From positions 124,001 to 188,000 of the forward strand of contig NZ_VZOV01000005.1 in the NCBI RefSeq assembly GCF_008801915.1: a stretch of 64,000 nucleotides of DNA, read 5' to 3'. The first letter of the stretch is position 1. Each line of letters opens with the position of its first letter. The position numbers were made by a program, and so were the translations under genes. Positions 32,626 to 41,248 of this stretch are shown here, in pieces. This DNA comes from Cupriavidus gilardii (GTDB lineage Bacteria; Pseudomonadota; Gammaproteobacteria; Burkholderiales; Burkholderiaceae). The notes under the pieces were generated by a model. It ran no database searches. It saw only the letters and a program-made list of their open reading frames with translations, and had not been told where the DNA came from.

Positions 32626-33852
32626 ATGAGAACGCTGCTGAAACACGCCACGCTGATCGACTGCGTGGAGCCGGCCGCGCAGCCCGACAAGGCCGTGCTG
32701 CTGGAGGACGGCAAGATCCGCGAGATCTTCCATGCCGGCGATCCTGCCGGCGTAGGCGACTGCGAGGTGGTCGACCTGCACGGCGCCTTCCTGATGCCGG
32801 GCCTGTGGGACGTGCATATCCATCCCGACTACTTCCCGACGCTGATGGACATGCCCCTGCCCGACCAGGTCACGCTGTTCGGCCACAAGCTGCAGCAGGG
32901 CCTGCTCGAATCGGGCATCGTCGGCTTTCGCAGCGCGGGCGCGCACAGCTTCATGGATGTCGCGTGGAAGCGCGCGTTCGATTCCGGCCAGCATCTGGGC
33001 CCGCGCGTCTTTGCCGCGGGGCATTTCCTGACCACGACCGGCGGGCACTTCCTGACCTCGGGCCATGCGCTCGAATGCGACGGTCCCTATGGCTTCGTCA
33101 AGGCGATCCGCGAGCAGATCAAGCATGGCGTCGACCATATCAAGCTGAACCTGTCGGGCGGCATCCTGGGGCCGGCGTGGGACCTGCACCGGCACAGCTT
33201 CCTGCTCGACGACGAGATCCGCGCCGCGTTCGATATCTGCAAGCTGCGCGAATTCAAGGTGATGGCGCATGCCACCAATCCGGCGGCGGTGAAGGCCGCG
33301 GTCCGGCTCGGCGCGCATTCGATCGAACATGGCTACATCATGGACGACGAGTGCATCGAGGCGCTGGTGGAGCACGGCACCTGGTATGTGCCGACGCTGG
33401 CGATCAGCCATCTGACGCCGGTGCAGGCCACCAATATCTTCGAACGGCGCTGGTCCAGCGAACGCAATCTGGCGCAGGCGCTGTGCTGCCGTGCGGAAGC
33501 CGCGGTCGAGCAGCACACCGAGGCCTTTCAGAAAGCATTGCGCGCGGGCGTGCGGATGGCACTGGGCTCCGATATCCGGCCGCTGAAGGACGCGGCCCTG
33601 CTGGAGCTGGGGCTATGGGTGCGCGATGGCGCCACGCCGTGGCAGGCGATTCGCGCGGCGACCGCGCATGGGGCAGCGGTCTGTGGCGTCGGCGATCGGC
33701 TCGGCACGATCGAGACCGGCAAGATCGCCGACCTGATCGTGGTCGGCGGCAATCCGCTCGAGGACGTCAACAACGTCCGTCAATTGCAGCTGGTCTTCAA
33801 GGATGGCCGGATCGTCTCGGACAAGCGCGGCCGAAGCGAGCCGCGCCAATAA
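32626..33852 (+). CDS. Metal-dependent amidohydrolase (imidazolonepropionase/prolidase-like)
   Basis: The product is 408 residues of the amidohydrolase superfamily. Metal ligands include the HxH in LWDVHIHPDYF (H64, H66), histidines in MAHATNP and HSIEHGYIMDD, and the aspartate in ALGSDIRPLKD. A lysine in VDHIKLNLSGG could be the carboxylated bridge. The C-terminal beta strand IETGKIADLIVVGGNPLED is characteristic. The subgroup hydrolyses peptide-like or cyclic amide bonds. GGGGAAAGC precedes the ATG at 32626 and only 19 bases separate it from the TctC gene. With the D-amino acid oxidase it suggests breakdown of an N-acyl, dipeptide or cyclic amino-acid derivative. Confidence 0.88.
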   Translation: MRTLLKHATLIDCVEPAAQPDKAVLLEDGKIREIFHAGDPAGVGDCEVVDLHGAFLMPGLWDVHIHPDYFPTLMDMPLPDQVTLFGHKLQQGLLESGIVGFRSAGAHSFMDVAWKRAFDSGQHLGPRVFAAGHFLTTTGGHFLTSGHALECDGPYGFVKAIREQIKHGVDHIKLNLSGGILGPAWDLHRHSFLLDDEIRAAFDICKLREFKVMAHATNPAAVKAAVRLGAHSIEHGYIMDDECIEALVEHGTWYVPTLAISHLTPVQATNIFERRWSSERNLAQALCCRAEAAVEQHTEAFQKALRAGVRMALGSDIRPLKDAALLELGLWVRDGATPWQAIRAATAHGAAVCGVGDRLGTIETGKIADLIVVGGNPLEDVNNVRQLQLVFKDGRIVSDKRGRSEPRQ

Positions 33853-33867
33853 CGGTTGCCGTGGGGA

Positions 33868-34431
33868 TCAGCCCCAGCGGCGCACGCGGCCGGTGTCGAT
33901 GTGGATGAAGTTTTCGCTGCGGTAGAAGCCGACGCCGCCGGCCTGCAGCGACACGGCCGCGTCGCGCAGATCGTCCAGCGGCACGCCGGGCAGGCGGATG
34001 TCGATCGCCTTGCCGTCCAAATGCAGGCTGTGCTTGGCCACGCCGCCGCCACGCGTCTTGCGCAGGCGGGAATTGGTATGGGGGCTGCGATAGCCGGAGA
34101 TGACCTGGAACGGGTTGTCGCTGCCCAGCACCGTGCGCAGCTGGTACAGCACGCCGAACAACTCGGGATCGATCGTGCCGACGTCCCCCGAATAATGGTC
34201 GCGCAGGAAGCGATTGAGCTTCAGATGGGCCTGCGGCAGGACCTGTTCGCCCATCGCATAGACCAGCGACAGATGCTCGCCGGTATGGGTGTGGTCGAAG
34301 GCCAGCGCGCGCGCGCCCGGCACATTGGCCAGCGCCAGCCTGGGCGCCAGGGCCGTCAGGCCGGCGCTCAGCGCCAGGCCGCCGGTACGTTGCAGGAAGC
34401 GGCGCCGTGCCGGATCACGTGAATACGTCAT
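33868..34431 (-). CDS. mepK: MepK-type LD-endopeptidase (DUF882/YcbK)
   Basis: The product is 187 residues. The N-terminus has a Tat-like RRRFLQRTGG signal with a hydrophobic core, so export to the periplasm is expected. The peptidase M15-like domain follows with YQLRTVLGSDNPFQVISGYR, HTNSRLRKTRGGGVAKHSLH with LDGKAIDIRL (the zinc His/Asp set), and FIHIDTGRVRRWG at the end. In E. coli MepK cleaves the 3,3-crosslinks made by LdtD. It lies 51 bases after the ldtD-like gene on the same strand, the same arrangement as ycbB-ycbK. Confidence 0.88.
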   Translation of the reverse strand: MTYSRDPARRRFLQRTGGLALSAGLTALAPRLALANVPGARALAFDHTHTGEHLSLVYAMGEQVLPQAHLKLNRFLRDHYSGDVGTIDPELFGVLYQLRTVLGSDNPFQVISGYRSPHTNSRLRKTRGGGVAKHSLHLDGKAIDIRLPGVPLDDLRDAAVSLQAGGVGFYRSENFIHIDTGRVRRWG

Positions 34432-34482
34432 GATGTGATGTTCTAGCTTGCTTGGCTCGAAGTTGGCTCGATGTTGCCTGTC

Positions 34483-36165
34483 TCAGGAGGGCGGGGCGCT
34501 GGCCGCGCGTTTGGCCGGCGGCGTGGCCCTGACGGCTGGCGTATGTGAGGCCCGGCGCGCGGCGCGCTGCTGCAGCGCCTGGCCGAGCACTTTATCCTGG
34601 CCGTAAATGTCAGCGAGGAAGTATACCCGTCCATCGGCTCTTGCGATGGCCGTGCCATAAGCCAACGTTACCGGCAAGGGATTGATCAGCGAGACGGTGC
34701 TGGCCTTGCCGGCGCCCATCGCCTGCCGGATCCGCTCCTCGGTCCATTCCGGCATGTCCTTGAGCACGAACCTGGCGAGCGCCACCGGATCTTCGACGCG
34801 GATGCAGCCGTGGCTCAGGTCGCGCCGGCCGCGCTTGAACAGCTGCGGCGCCGGCGTGTGGTGCAGATAGATGGCCTGGTTGTTCGGGAACACGAACTTG
34901 ATGTCGCCGAGCGCGTTCAGCGGGCCCGGCCGCTGGCGGATGCGCATCTGCCCGTCCATCACCGCCTGCATATTGGCGGCGTTCAGCTGCTTGATGACCT
35001 CGTTGCCGGCCACGAATTCGAAGCCCTGCCGGTTGAAGTAGGCGGGATCGCGCTGCAGCCGCGGAATGATCTCCTTCGTGGCGATCGAGCGCGGCACGTT
35101 CCAGTACGGGCTGAACTCGATATAGCGCATGTCCTCCTTGAACAGCGGCGTGCGCGTGTCGAGGGCCTTGCCGACGATCACCTTCATCTCGAGCCGGATA
35201 TCGAGCTTGCCCTCGTGGAACTCGTAGGCGCGCAGCATGAACTCGGGGATATTGACGACGATCATGCGCGAGCCTTCCGCCAGCGGAGTCCAGCGCAGTC
35301 GTTCCATCGTCAGCACGATCTGCCGCACGCGCGCCGACGGCGGCGTATTGAGCTGGTCCAGCGTGGCCGGGCCGATCACGCCGTCCGCTTCGAGGCCATG
35401 GCGGGTCTGGAACGACTTGACCGCGGCCACAAGCGGGCCGGTATAGGTGGCAGGCACCGGCGTGCCCGCGGGCAGATCGCCAAGCGCGGTCAGGCGCTGG
35501 GCCAGCGCAGGCAGGCCGTCATAGGGTTTGCCCTCGGTCAGCTTGCGCTCGGGCAGCGCCGGCAGAGGGGACTTCCAGTAGGGCTGCGTGGCCAGCGCGC
35601 GGTAGCGGGCCAGCGCATCGCGCAGGGTGCCATACAGCGGAAACGACGGCGCGGCTTCGCGGATCGCTGCCGGCAGACGGTTCGCCGCCAGCGCGGCGCG
35701 CAGATAGCCATCGGGATCGAACGGCTTCTCCTCGGCGATATTGAAGTTCGCGCCGACCTTGCGCGGGTCGACGCGGCCGCGGTGCAGGTCGGACAGATAG
35801 CGCTGCATTGCCGCGGTCAGCGCACCGTCGAGGCGATCGGCCGCCTCGGGCGGCAGCGCCGGCCCGTTGGCGGCCTTCGCCACCGCGTCGCGCAGCATGT
35901 TGGCGTCGTAGTCCTCGGCGTCCAGGCCGTCGGCCGGTGCGTTGGCCAGTGCGGCGACTGCCTGCTGCGCGGCGGGAGTCGGCTTGCCATTGGCGAACCA
36001 CAGCGGCTGGGCCAGTGCGCCGGTGGCGAAGCCCGTCAGCAGGGCGGCCAGCAGGACCATCGGCAAGGCGGTCAGCGCGCCGGCGATCCAGCGGCGGCGC
36101 CGCGTGCGGGGAACCGGGAAGGGCGATTGCAGGTCGTGCAGATGGGTCGTTGCGGCAAAAGTCAT
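34483..36165 (-). CDS. ldtD: L,D-transpeptidase LdtD (YcbB)-like
   Basis: The product is 560 residues. An N-terminal membrane anchor (WIAGALTALPMVLLAALLTG) precedes the scaffold domain and a peptidoglycan-binding segment (KSFQTRHGLEADGVIGPATL). The YkuD catalytic domain has MIVVNIPEFMLRAYEFHEG and IEFSPYWNVPRSIATKEIIP. Its active site is RRDLSHGCIRVEDP with the nucleophilic cysteine. The enzyme forms 3,3-crosslinks or attaches proteins to peptidoglycan in the periplasm. The ATG at 36165 was chosen because the anchor follows it; the frame is open upstream but without family similarity. It is likely cotranscribed with mepK, which would remove the same bonds. Confidence 0.9.
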   Translation of the reverse strand: MTFAATTHLHDLQSPFPVPRTRRRRWIAGALTALPMVLLAALLTGFATGALAQPLWFANGKPTPAAQQAVAALANAPADGLDAEDYDANMLRDAVAKAANGPALPPEAADRLDGALTAAMQRYLSDLHRGRVDPRKVGANFNIAEEKPFDPDGYLRAALAANRLPAAIREAAPSFPLYGTLRDALARYRALATQPYWKSPLPALPERKLTEGKPYDGLPALAQRLTALGDLPAGTPVPATYTGPLVAAVKSFQTRHGLEADGVIGPATLDQLNTPPSARVRQIVLTMERLRWTPLAEGSRMIVVNIPEFMLRAYEFHEGKLDIRLEMKVIVGKALDTRTPLFKEDMRYIEFSPYWNVPRSIATKEIIPRLQRDPAYFNRQGFEFVAGNEVIKQLNAANMQAVMDGQMRIRQRPGPLNALGDIKFVFPNNQAIYLHHTPAPQLFKRGRRDLSHGCIRVEDPVALARFVLKDMPEWTEERIRQAMGAGKASTVSLINPLPVTLAYGTAIARADGRVYFLADIYGQDKVLGQALQQRAARRASHTPAVRATPPAKRAASAPPS

Positions 36166-36265
36166 CGGCGATCCGGAAGGGCGTATCAGTCCGTATGCTA
36201 GCCCAGGATGCCGGCAGGCAAGGAATCGTGCACAATGCGCGTTCCCGCTGACGAGGCCATGCCCG

Positions 36266-36439
36266 ATGAAACGATTGCTGATTGTATTGCCGCTGCTCCT
36301 TGCATCGGTCCTTGCGCTCGGGGGCTGCGGCGTGCTGGCCGCCCCGTGCCGGGTTGCCTCCGCGGGCCTGAAGATCGTGCCGGTGATCGGCGATGTCGCC
36401 GCGCTGCCGACCGATGCCTGCGCCGAGGTGATCGACTGA
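36266..36439 (+). CDS. Small lipoprotein, DUF6726-like
   Basis: The product is 57 residues. It begins MKRLLIVLPLLLASVLALGG, followed by a lipobox cysteine in LGGCGVLAAPC, and ends KIVPVIGDVAALPTDACAEV plus ID. The size, lipobox and VIGDVAA segment match small Burkholderiales lipoproteins of the DUF6726 type. The role is unknown. It lies between the divergent ldtD gene and the end of sctR, and there are only 54 bases between its stop and the sctR stop. Confidence 0.72.
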   Translation: MKRLLIVLPLLLASVLALGGCGVLAAPCRVASAGLKIVPVIGDVAALPTDACAEVID

Positions 36440-36493
36440 GGCAGAGAGGATGGAGAGCGAGGCCGATGCCGCGGCCGCACCGGCCGCAGCAAC

Positions 36494-37153
36494 CTAGCGG
36501 TACGACAGCACCAGCCCCTGGATCAGCTGCGTCCACCCCTCCAGCATCACGAACAGCAGCAGCTTGAACGGCACCGAGATCGTGGTCGGCGCGATCATCG
36601 ACATGCCCAGCGCCAGCAGGATCGCCGCGACGATCAGGTCGACCACCACGAAGACCAGATAGATGATGAAGCCGATCTGGAACGCGCGCGTCAGCTCCGA
36701 CAGCGTGAAGCTCGGGATCAGCACCATCATGTCGTCCGGCTGCAGATCGTCGGCGCGTCCCTCCGGCCAGATCCGCTTGGCCGACTGCACGAAGAAGGTG
36801 CGGTTGCGTTCCTCGGTGTGCTTGATCAGAAATTCCTTCAGCGGCCCGCTGACCGAGTCGTAGACGGTCACCACATCCCCCACGTTGAACGGCGCATTGC
36901 TCTGCGCGCGCCGCTCGATCGCGTCGAAGGCATCGGCGCCGATCGGCGCCATGATATAGGCGGTCAGGATGATCGCGATGCCGTTCAGCACCATGTTGGG
37001 CGGCACCTGCTGCAGCCCCAGCGCGGCGCGCAGCAGCCCGAACACGATCACCAGCTTGGTATAGCTGGTCACCATCAGCGCGACGAACGGCGCAATGCCG
37101 AACGCCAGGATGACGGTGAGGATCAGTACCGGGTTGTACAGATTGCCGCTCAT
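36494..37153 (-). CDS. sctR: Type III secretion export gate protein SctR
   Basis: The product is 219 residues, the family's usual length. SctR (YscR/HrcR/FliP) forms the core of the inner-membrane export gate with SctS and SctT. The pattern APFVALMVTSYTKLVIVFGL near the N-terminus and RAFQIGFIIYLVFVVVDLIV near the C-terminus are the FliP signatures, with four membrane helices. Its ATG overlaps the sctQ stop by four bases, so translation is coupled. Unusually, sctR is separated from sctS and sctT, which lie on the other strand, whereas most systems have sctQRST contiguous. Confidence 0.95.
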   Translation of the reverse strand: MSGNLYNPVLILTVILAFGIAPFVALMVTSYTKLVIVFGLLRAALGLQQVPPNMVLNGIAIILTAYIMAPIGADAFDAIERRAQSNAPFNVGDVVTVYDSVSGPLKEFLIKHTEERNRTFFVQSAKRIWPEGRADDLQPDDMMVLIPSFTLSELTRAFQIGFIIYLVFVVVDLIVAAILLALGMSMIAPTTISVPFKLLLFVMLEGWTQLIQGLVLSYR

Positions 37154-37446
37154 GCGTCACCCGCGGCGAAGCTCGACACGCGCACGCCGAGCCGGTTGCC
37201 CACCGCGATCAGCGTGCCGGTGCCCAGGATGCGGCCGCCGGCGACGATGCGCACCTCGCTCTGTTTCAGCGGCTGCGGCAGTTCGAATACGTAGCCGGGC
37301 CGCACCTCGCGCAGGTCGGCCAGCGCCAGCGAGACGTCGCCGACCTCGAAGCGCAGCGACACCTCCAGTTCTTCCAGCCGATCGAGCGCGGCCGGGGCGG
37401 CGTCCGGATGCGGCAAGTCGCGCTGCCCGTTGTTGCGGTCTTCCAT
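37150..37446 (-). CDS. Internal translation product SctQ-C
   Basis: Within sctQ, codon 325 is ATG (37446-37444) preceded by GGAGA four bases upstream, a good internal ribosome-binding site. The 98-residue product begins MEDRNNGQRDLPHPDAAPAA and consists almost exactly of the SpoA2 domain. YscQ-C, SsaQ-S and SpaO-C are made this way and assemble with full-length SctQ. The site is seen in the sequence; use of it is inferred. Confidence 0.65.
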   Translation of the reverse strand: MEDRNNGQRDLPHPDAAPAALDRLEELEVSLRFEVGDVSLALADLREVRPGYVFELPQPLKQSEVRIVAGGRILGTGTLIAVGNRLGVRVSSFAAGDA

Positions 37447-38418
37447 GCTGTCTCCATGAGCCGACGGCGCGGCGGGGGCGCCGGTCGGGCGTTGAATCGT
37501 GATGCGGCGCCCCTCGGCCAGCGCGGGCCAGCCCAGTCCCGCGGCACCGGTGGTGCAATGGACGGCCAGCGCGCCGCCATGCGTCTGCCACTGTTCGATG
37601 CCGACGATGTCGCCGGGACGGATATCGCGCATCTCGCCGACCGCGATGGCAGTGGTGCCGATGCGCACGGCCAGCGGCACGCGCAGTTGTGCCAGCCACG
37701 GCGCCAGCGGCGTATCGGCTCCGCGCTGCAGCAGCGGCAGCGCGGCAAGGCGTTCGGGCTCGTCAAGCTGCAGGGTCGCGTGCAGCGCCTCGCTGCCGCT
37801 GGTGCCGTCGCGGTCGTCGCCGCCATCGGCGATACGCCGCAGCGTCAGGCCGAAGCAGGGCGCCCGCGAGCGCGGGCCGGCGCCATCCCCTTGCCAGGCG
37901 AACGGCTGCCGGGATACGGCGGCCGCGGCTTCCGCGACCTGGGCGAGTGCATCCGCCATCAACGCTTGCCGCAGCAGCGCGGGCAGCGTCTCCGCGGCGC
38001 CGTCCACGCCGAGCAGCCGGCGTTCGCTCGGAATATCGAACGACAGCTGTCCGCGCGTTTCGCCGATCGTGAAGGCGTAAGCGTTGCGGTGGACGTCCAG
38101 TCCGCCGTGCGAAGAGGCCGACCCGCCGGCCGCGGGGCCGTCCTGCGGCTCGAAATGCAGCAACCAGTCGGCGCCGGCCAGGCGCAACCGCAATGGCGCC
38201 GTCCGGCACAGCAGGCGATTGGCCAGGGCCGCCACATCGGCTTCGACATGCGGCAGCTCGGGCGCGGCGTCCAGTTCGCGGATCGGGGTGTCGCCGGTTC
38301 CCGGGCGGTGCAGCCGCACGCGCGCACGCGCCGGCCCGCCGCGGCCCGCTGACAAGGGGCCTGCCGACGCTGGGGATTCGCTGAGCGCAACGGATGACGT
38401 CATGAATGGCAGAGGCAT
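37150..38418 (-). CDS. sctQ: Type III secretion C-ring/sorting-platform protein SctQ
   Basis: The product is 422 residues. The variable N-terminal region is followed by two SPOA (FliN-like) domains: SpoA1 around LRVPLAVRIGTTAIAVGEMR, and SpoA2 in the last 95 residues (LEELEVSLRFEVGDVSLALA through LGTGTLIAVGNRLGVRVSSF). SctQ builds the cytoplasmic sorting platform with SctK and SctL. The ATG at 38418 (or 38403 five codons on) is preferred. The open frame continues far upstream, antisense to sctV, but without family similarity. The gene is divergent from sctV across 414 bases. An internal start for a SctQ-C product is described separately. Confidence 0.9.
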   Translation of the reverse strand: MPLPFMTSSVALSESPASAGPLSAGRGGPARARVRLHRPGTGDTPIRELDAAPELPHVEADVAALANRLLCRTAPLRLRLAGADWLLHFEPQDGPAAGGSASSHGGLDVHRNAYAFTIGETRGQLSFDIPSERRLLGVDGAAETLPALLRQALMADALAQVAEAAAAVSRQPFAWQGDGAGPRSRAPCFGLTLRRIADGGDDRDGTSGSEALHATLQLDEPERLAALPLLQRGADTPLAPWLAQLRVPLAVRIGTTAIAVGEMRDIRPGDIVGIEQWQTHGGALAVHCTTGAAGLGWPALAEGRRITIQRPTGAPAAPSAHGDSMEDRNNGQRDLPHPDAAPAALDRLEELEVSLRFEVGDVSLALADLREVRPGYVFELPQPLKQSEVRIVAGGRILGTGTLIAVGNRLGVRVSSFAAGDA

Positions 38419-38470
38419 GGCAAGGCCCGCCGGCGGCGCGATGCTGGCCGCAGCGGCCGCAGCCGGTGAC

Positions 38471-38494
38471 CGAAGTACGCAAACGAAGTACGCA
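38471..38494. repeat. Direct repeat CGAAGTACGCA (x2) upstream of sctQ
   Basis: Two identical copies of CGAAGTACGCA (38471-38481 and 38484-38494) are separated by two bases, a 13-bp period. They lie 53-76 bases upstream of the sctQ start, where an activator would bind. The TACGCA core at 13-bp period recurs upstream of sctC (41249-41287). Confidence 0.7.
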
Positions 38495-38779
38495 GCTGCA
38501 TGGCAGATGCGCGACGGGAGAACGATACGGAAGCAGGTGCAGCGCCGTCCACTACGAGCCTTGGTAGGGGCGGCCCCCGGCACCCCCTGCGCAGTCCCGC
38601 TGCTACGAATCCTCGGTATTGGTCGCGTGGCGCAGCCGCCATACACTGCGCTCACCGTTCGCCAGGGGTGCGCCGCGGCGGCGTGGCTCGGCTTGCCGTG
38701 GCATCGCGTCGGGCAGGCTCGCCCCGGGGACGGCCGATCGAACCATTGCAGGGGCCAGAAGGCCCAAAAGCACCGCAAT

Positions 38780-38823
38780 AGCAGCCCTAAAGCAGCCCTA
38801 AAGCAGCCCAATAGCAGCCCACA
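38780..38823. repeat. Four 11-bp tandem repeats directly before sctV
   Basis: AGCAGCCCTAA, AGCAGCCCTAA, AGCAGCCCAAT and AGCAGCCCACA are consecutive, each one helical turn long, with an invariant AGCAGCCC core. The array ends nine bases before the sctV ATG and occupies the place of the ribosome-binding site, which is not otherwise recognisable. Confidence 0.85.
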
Positions 38824-38832
38824 TATCGCGTC

Positions 38833-40968
38833 ATGGCAAAACTGTCGGGATTCACCAAGGGGATCGGCCCCGCGCCGGGCCTGCAGCAGATGGCTGCGGC
38901 GGCCTCGCGCCAGTCCGACATCGCGCTGACGCTGCTGCTGTTTGCGGTGATCGCACTGTTCGTGCTGCCGCTGCCGACCTTCCTGCTGGATCTGATGCTG
39001 ACGATCAATCTGGGCATCAGCCTGACGCTGTTGATCGTCGCCACCTATATTCCGTCGGCGCTGTCGCTGTCGACGTTTCCCTCGCTGCTGCTGTTCACCA
39101 CGCTGCTGCGGCTGTCGCTGAATATCGCGTCGACCAAGCTGATCCTGTTGCACGCCAATGCGGGCCACATCATCGAGACCTTCGGCAAGCTGATCGTCGG
39201 CAACAACGTCGTGGTCGGCGGCGTGGTGTTCCTGATCATCGCGATCGTGCAGTTCATCGTGATCGCCAAGGGCTCGGAGCGCGTGGCCGAGGTCGGCGCC
39301 CGTTTCGCGCTGGATGCGATGCCGGGCAAGCAGATGAGCATCGACGCCGACGTCCGCGCCGGCACCATCAGCGCCGCCCAGGCACAGGAGCGGCGCCGCG
39401 AGCTGGAGCAGGAATGCCAGCTGCACGGGGCGATGGACGGTGCGATGAAGTTCGTCAAGGGCGACGCGATCGCGGGCGTCGTCATTGCGCTGGTCAATAT
39501 CCTGGCCGGCATCACGATCGGCACGCTGATGAAGGACATGAGCATCGGCGACGCGCTGCAGCGCTACGCGATCCTGACCATCGGCGACGGCATGGTCTCG
39601 CAGATCCCGTCGCTGCTGGTGTCGATCGCCGCCGGCGTGGTGATCACCCGTGTGTCGTCGGACGACAGCGACAGCCGTGCCGCCAACCTCGGCACCGTGA
39701 TCGGCCGCCAGCTGCTGGCCCAGCCGAAGGCGCTGCTGGTGTCGGGCGTGGCGATCGCCGTGTTCCTGGTGGTGCCCGGCTTCCCCAAATGGACGTTCGC
39801 CACGATGGCGCTGGTGGTGGCCGGCTGCGGCTACTGGCTGATGCGCCGCGGCCAACGGACCGCCGGCACGGTGACCTGGATCGAGATGCCGGACGAGCGC
39901 AAGTCGGACGATACGCGCTCGGCGGTGGCGCCCGCGCTGGCGCTCGACCTGGACCCGACGCTGCGCGATCGCCTCGACATGCGCCAGTTCGAGCAGCGCA
40001 TGACGATCGCCAAGAGCCAGGTCGAATCGGACTTGGGCATGGTCTTTCCGCGGCTGCGGATCGAATACCGCCCGCTGGGCGAGCCGGATACCTACGCGAT
40101 CCGCGTGCAGGACGTGGTGGCTTCGCGCGGCGCGCTGCGGCCGGGCATGGAGCTGGTCGAGCCGGGCTCGCGCGCCCTGGTGGACCAGGGCCGCGCTGTG
40201 GTCGGCGCGCCGTTCGGGCCGTTTGCCGAGGCGGTATGGATTCCGCAGGACAAGCCGACCGGCCGCGCCGGCCGCGAAGCCATCAGCGACGCGCGGGCCC
40301 CGGGGGCGCCGCGCACGCTGTCCTGCGAGGAAGTGCTGGCCGTCCATGTCGGCGCGGTGATCAAGCAGCATGCCGCGCCGCTGCTGGGCATCCAGGACGT
40401 GCAGGAGATGATGCACGTGGTGCAGGCCGAGGCGCCGGACCTCGTGATGGAACTGGCCCGCGTGGTACCGCTGCAGCGCGTCACCGAGGTGCTGCGCCGC
40501 CTGCTGCAGGAAGACGTGCCGATCCGCAACCTGCGCACGATCTTCGAAAGCCTGGTGACCTGGGCACCCAAGGAAACCGATGCGATCGCGCTGACCGAAC
40601 TGGTGCGCGTCGATCTGGGCCGGCTGATCACCAGCCGCCATGTCGGCGGCGAACGCGCGATCGACGCGGTGCTGTTCGAACCCGCGCTGGAGCAACGCGT
40701 GCAGGGCGCGATCGAGAAGGCCGCGCGCGGCAACCTGCTGCTGCTGAGCCACGACGTCACCCGCGAGATCCGCGAGCAGTTGCGCCAACTGCTGGAAAAG
40801 GCAAACGCCGCGCGCGTGGTGGTGGTCGTCAGCGTCGACGTGCGCCGCTACATCAAGCGGCTGATCGAGCCGGTCGCACCGCGCCTGCCGGTGCTGTCCT
40901 ACCAGGAAGTCGACGAGGACGTGCGCCTGGTGCCGGTCGGCTGGATCCGCAATCCCGAGGTCGAGTGA
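38833..40968 (+). CDS. sctV: Type III secretion export gate protein SctV
   Basis: The product is 711 residues (family about 690). The N-terminal third has seven to eight membrane helices, beginning DIALTLLLFAVIALFVLPLP. It includes the FHIPEP cytoplasmic-loop signature MSIDADVRAGTISAAQAQER. The C-terminal half is the nonameric cytoplasmic domain that selects substrates and receives chaperone complexes, ending LPVLSYQEVDEDVRLVPVGW. It is the first gene of the large plus-strand operon and is followed after three bases by sctS. Translation initiation looks unusual because an 11-bp tandem array replaces a Shine-Dalgarno sequence. Confidence 0.96.
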   Translation: MAKLSGFTKGIGPAPGLQQMAAAASRQSDIALTLLLFAVIALFVLPLPTFLLDLMLTINLGISLTLLIVATYIPSALSLSTFPSLLLFTTLLRLSLNIASTKLILLHANAGHIIETFGKLIVGNNVVVGGVVFLIIAIVQFIVIAKGSERVAEVGARFALDAMPGKQMSIDADVRAGTISAAQAQERRRELEQECQLHGAMDGAMKFVKGDAIAGVVIALVNILAGITIGTLMKDMSIGDALQRYAILTIGDGMVSQIPSLLVSIAAGVVITRVSSDDSDSRAANLGTVIGRQLLAQPKALLVSGVAIAVFLVVPGFPKWTFATMALVVAGCGYWLMRRGQRTAGTVTWIEMPDERKSDDTRSAVAPALALDLDPTLRDRLDMRQFEQRMTIAKSQVESDLGMVFPRLRIEYRPLGEPDTYAIRVQDVVASRGALRPGMELVEPGSRALVDQGRAVVGAPFGPFAEAVWIPQDKPTGRAGREAISDARAPGAPRTLSCEEVLAVHVGAVIKQHAAPLLGIQDVQEMMHVVQAEAPDLVMELARVVPLQRVTEVLRRLLQEDVPIRNLRTIFESLVTWAPKETDAIALTELVRVDLGRLITSRHVGGERAIDAVLFEPALEQRVQGAIEKAARGNLLLLSHDVTREIREQLRQLLEKANAARVVVVVSVDVRRYIKRLIEPVAPRLPVLSYQEVDEDVRLVPVGWIRNPEVE

Positions 40969-40971
40969 GCG

Positions 40972-41238
40972 ATGGGCGCCGACACGATTCTCGATATCAC
41001 GCGCGAGGCGCTGCTGGTGGTGCTGTGGGTGACGCTGCCCGTGGTGCTGATCGGCACCGTGGTGGCGCTGGTGGTGGCGGTGCTGCAGGCGGTCACCCAG
41101 ATCCAGGATCAGAGCATCGGCACCTCGGCGCGGCTGATCGCGGTGCTGGTGTCGCTGGTGCTGCTGGGCGGCTGGCTCGGCGGCGAGGTGATGCGGTTCT
41201 CGCAGCGCGCGATCCAGACCATGCTGACCTTCTTGTAA
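40972..41238 (+). CDS. sctS: Type III secretion export gate protein SctS
   Basis: The product is 88 residues with two membrane helices, equal to the usual SctS/FliQ length. The sequence LLVVLWVTLPVVLIGTVVAL, then AVLQAVTQIQDQSIG, is the FliQ signature. It forms the helical export gate with SctR and SctT. Its start lies three bases after the sctV stop. It is separated from both sctR and sctT, an uncommon arrangement. The operon is interrupted behind it by an 81-base gap containing 13-bp repeats, before sctC. Confidence 0.95.
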   Translation: MGADTILDITREALLVVLWVTLPVVLIGTVVALVVAVLQAVTQIQDQSIGTSARLIAVLVSLVLLGGWLGGEVMRFSQRAIQTMLTFL

Positions 41239-41248
41239 CGACAGATTC

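Larger units (their letters stand above)
38419..38832. promoter_or_regulatory. Divergent sctQ/sctV promoter region
   Basis: This is the 414-base gap between the two divergent halves of the secretion cluster. It holds an 11-bp direct repeat near the sctQ side and an 11-bp tandem array directly before sctV, each described separately. No PIP/hrpII box (TTCG-N16-TTCG) or HrpL-type box was seen. Confidence 0.6.

Noticed and set aside
38419-38832. PIP/hrpII box (TTCG-N16-TTCG) or HrpL box for the secretion genes
   Set aside because: TTCG occurs near 38660 and 41246 but no partner occurs at the required distance in either gap.
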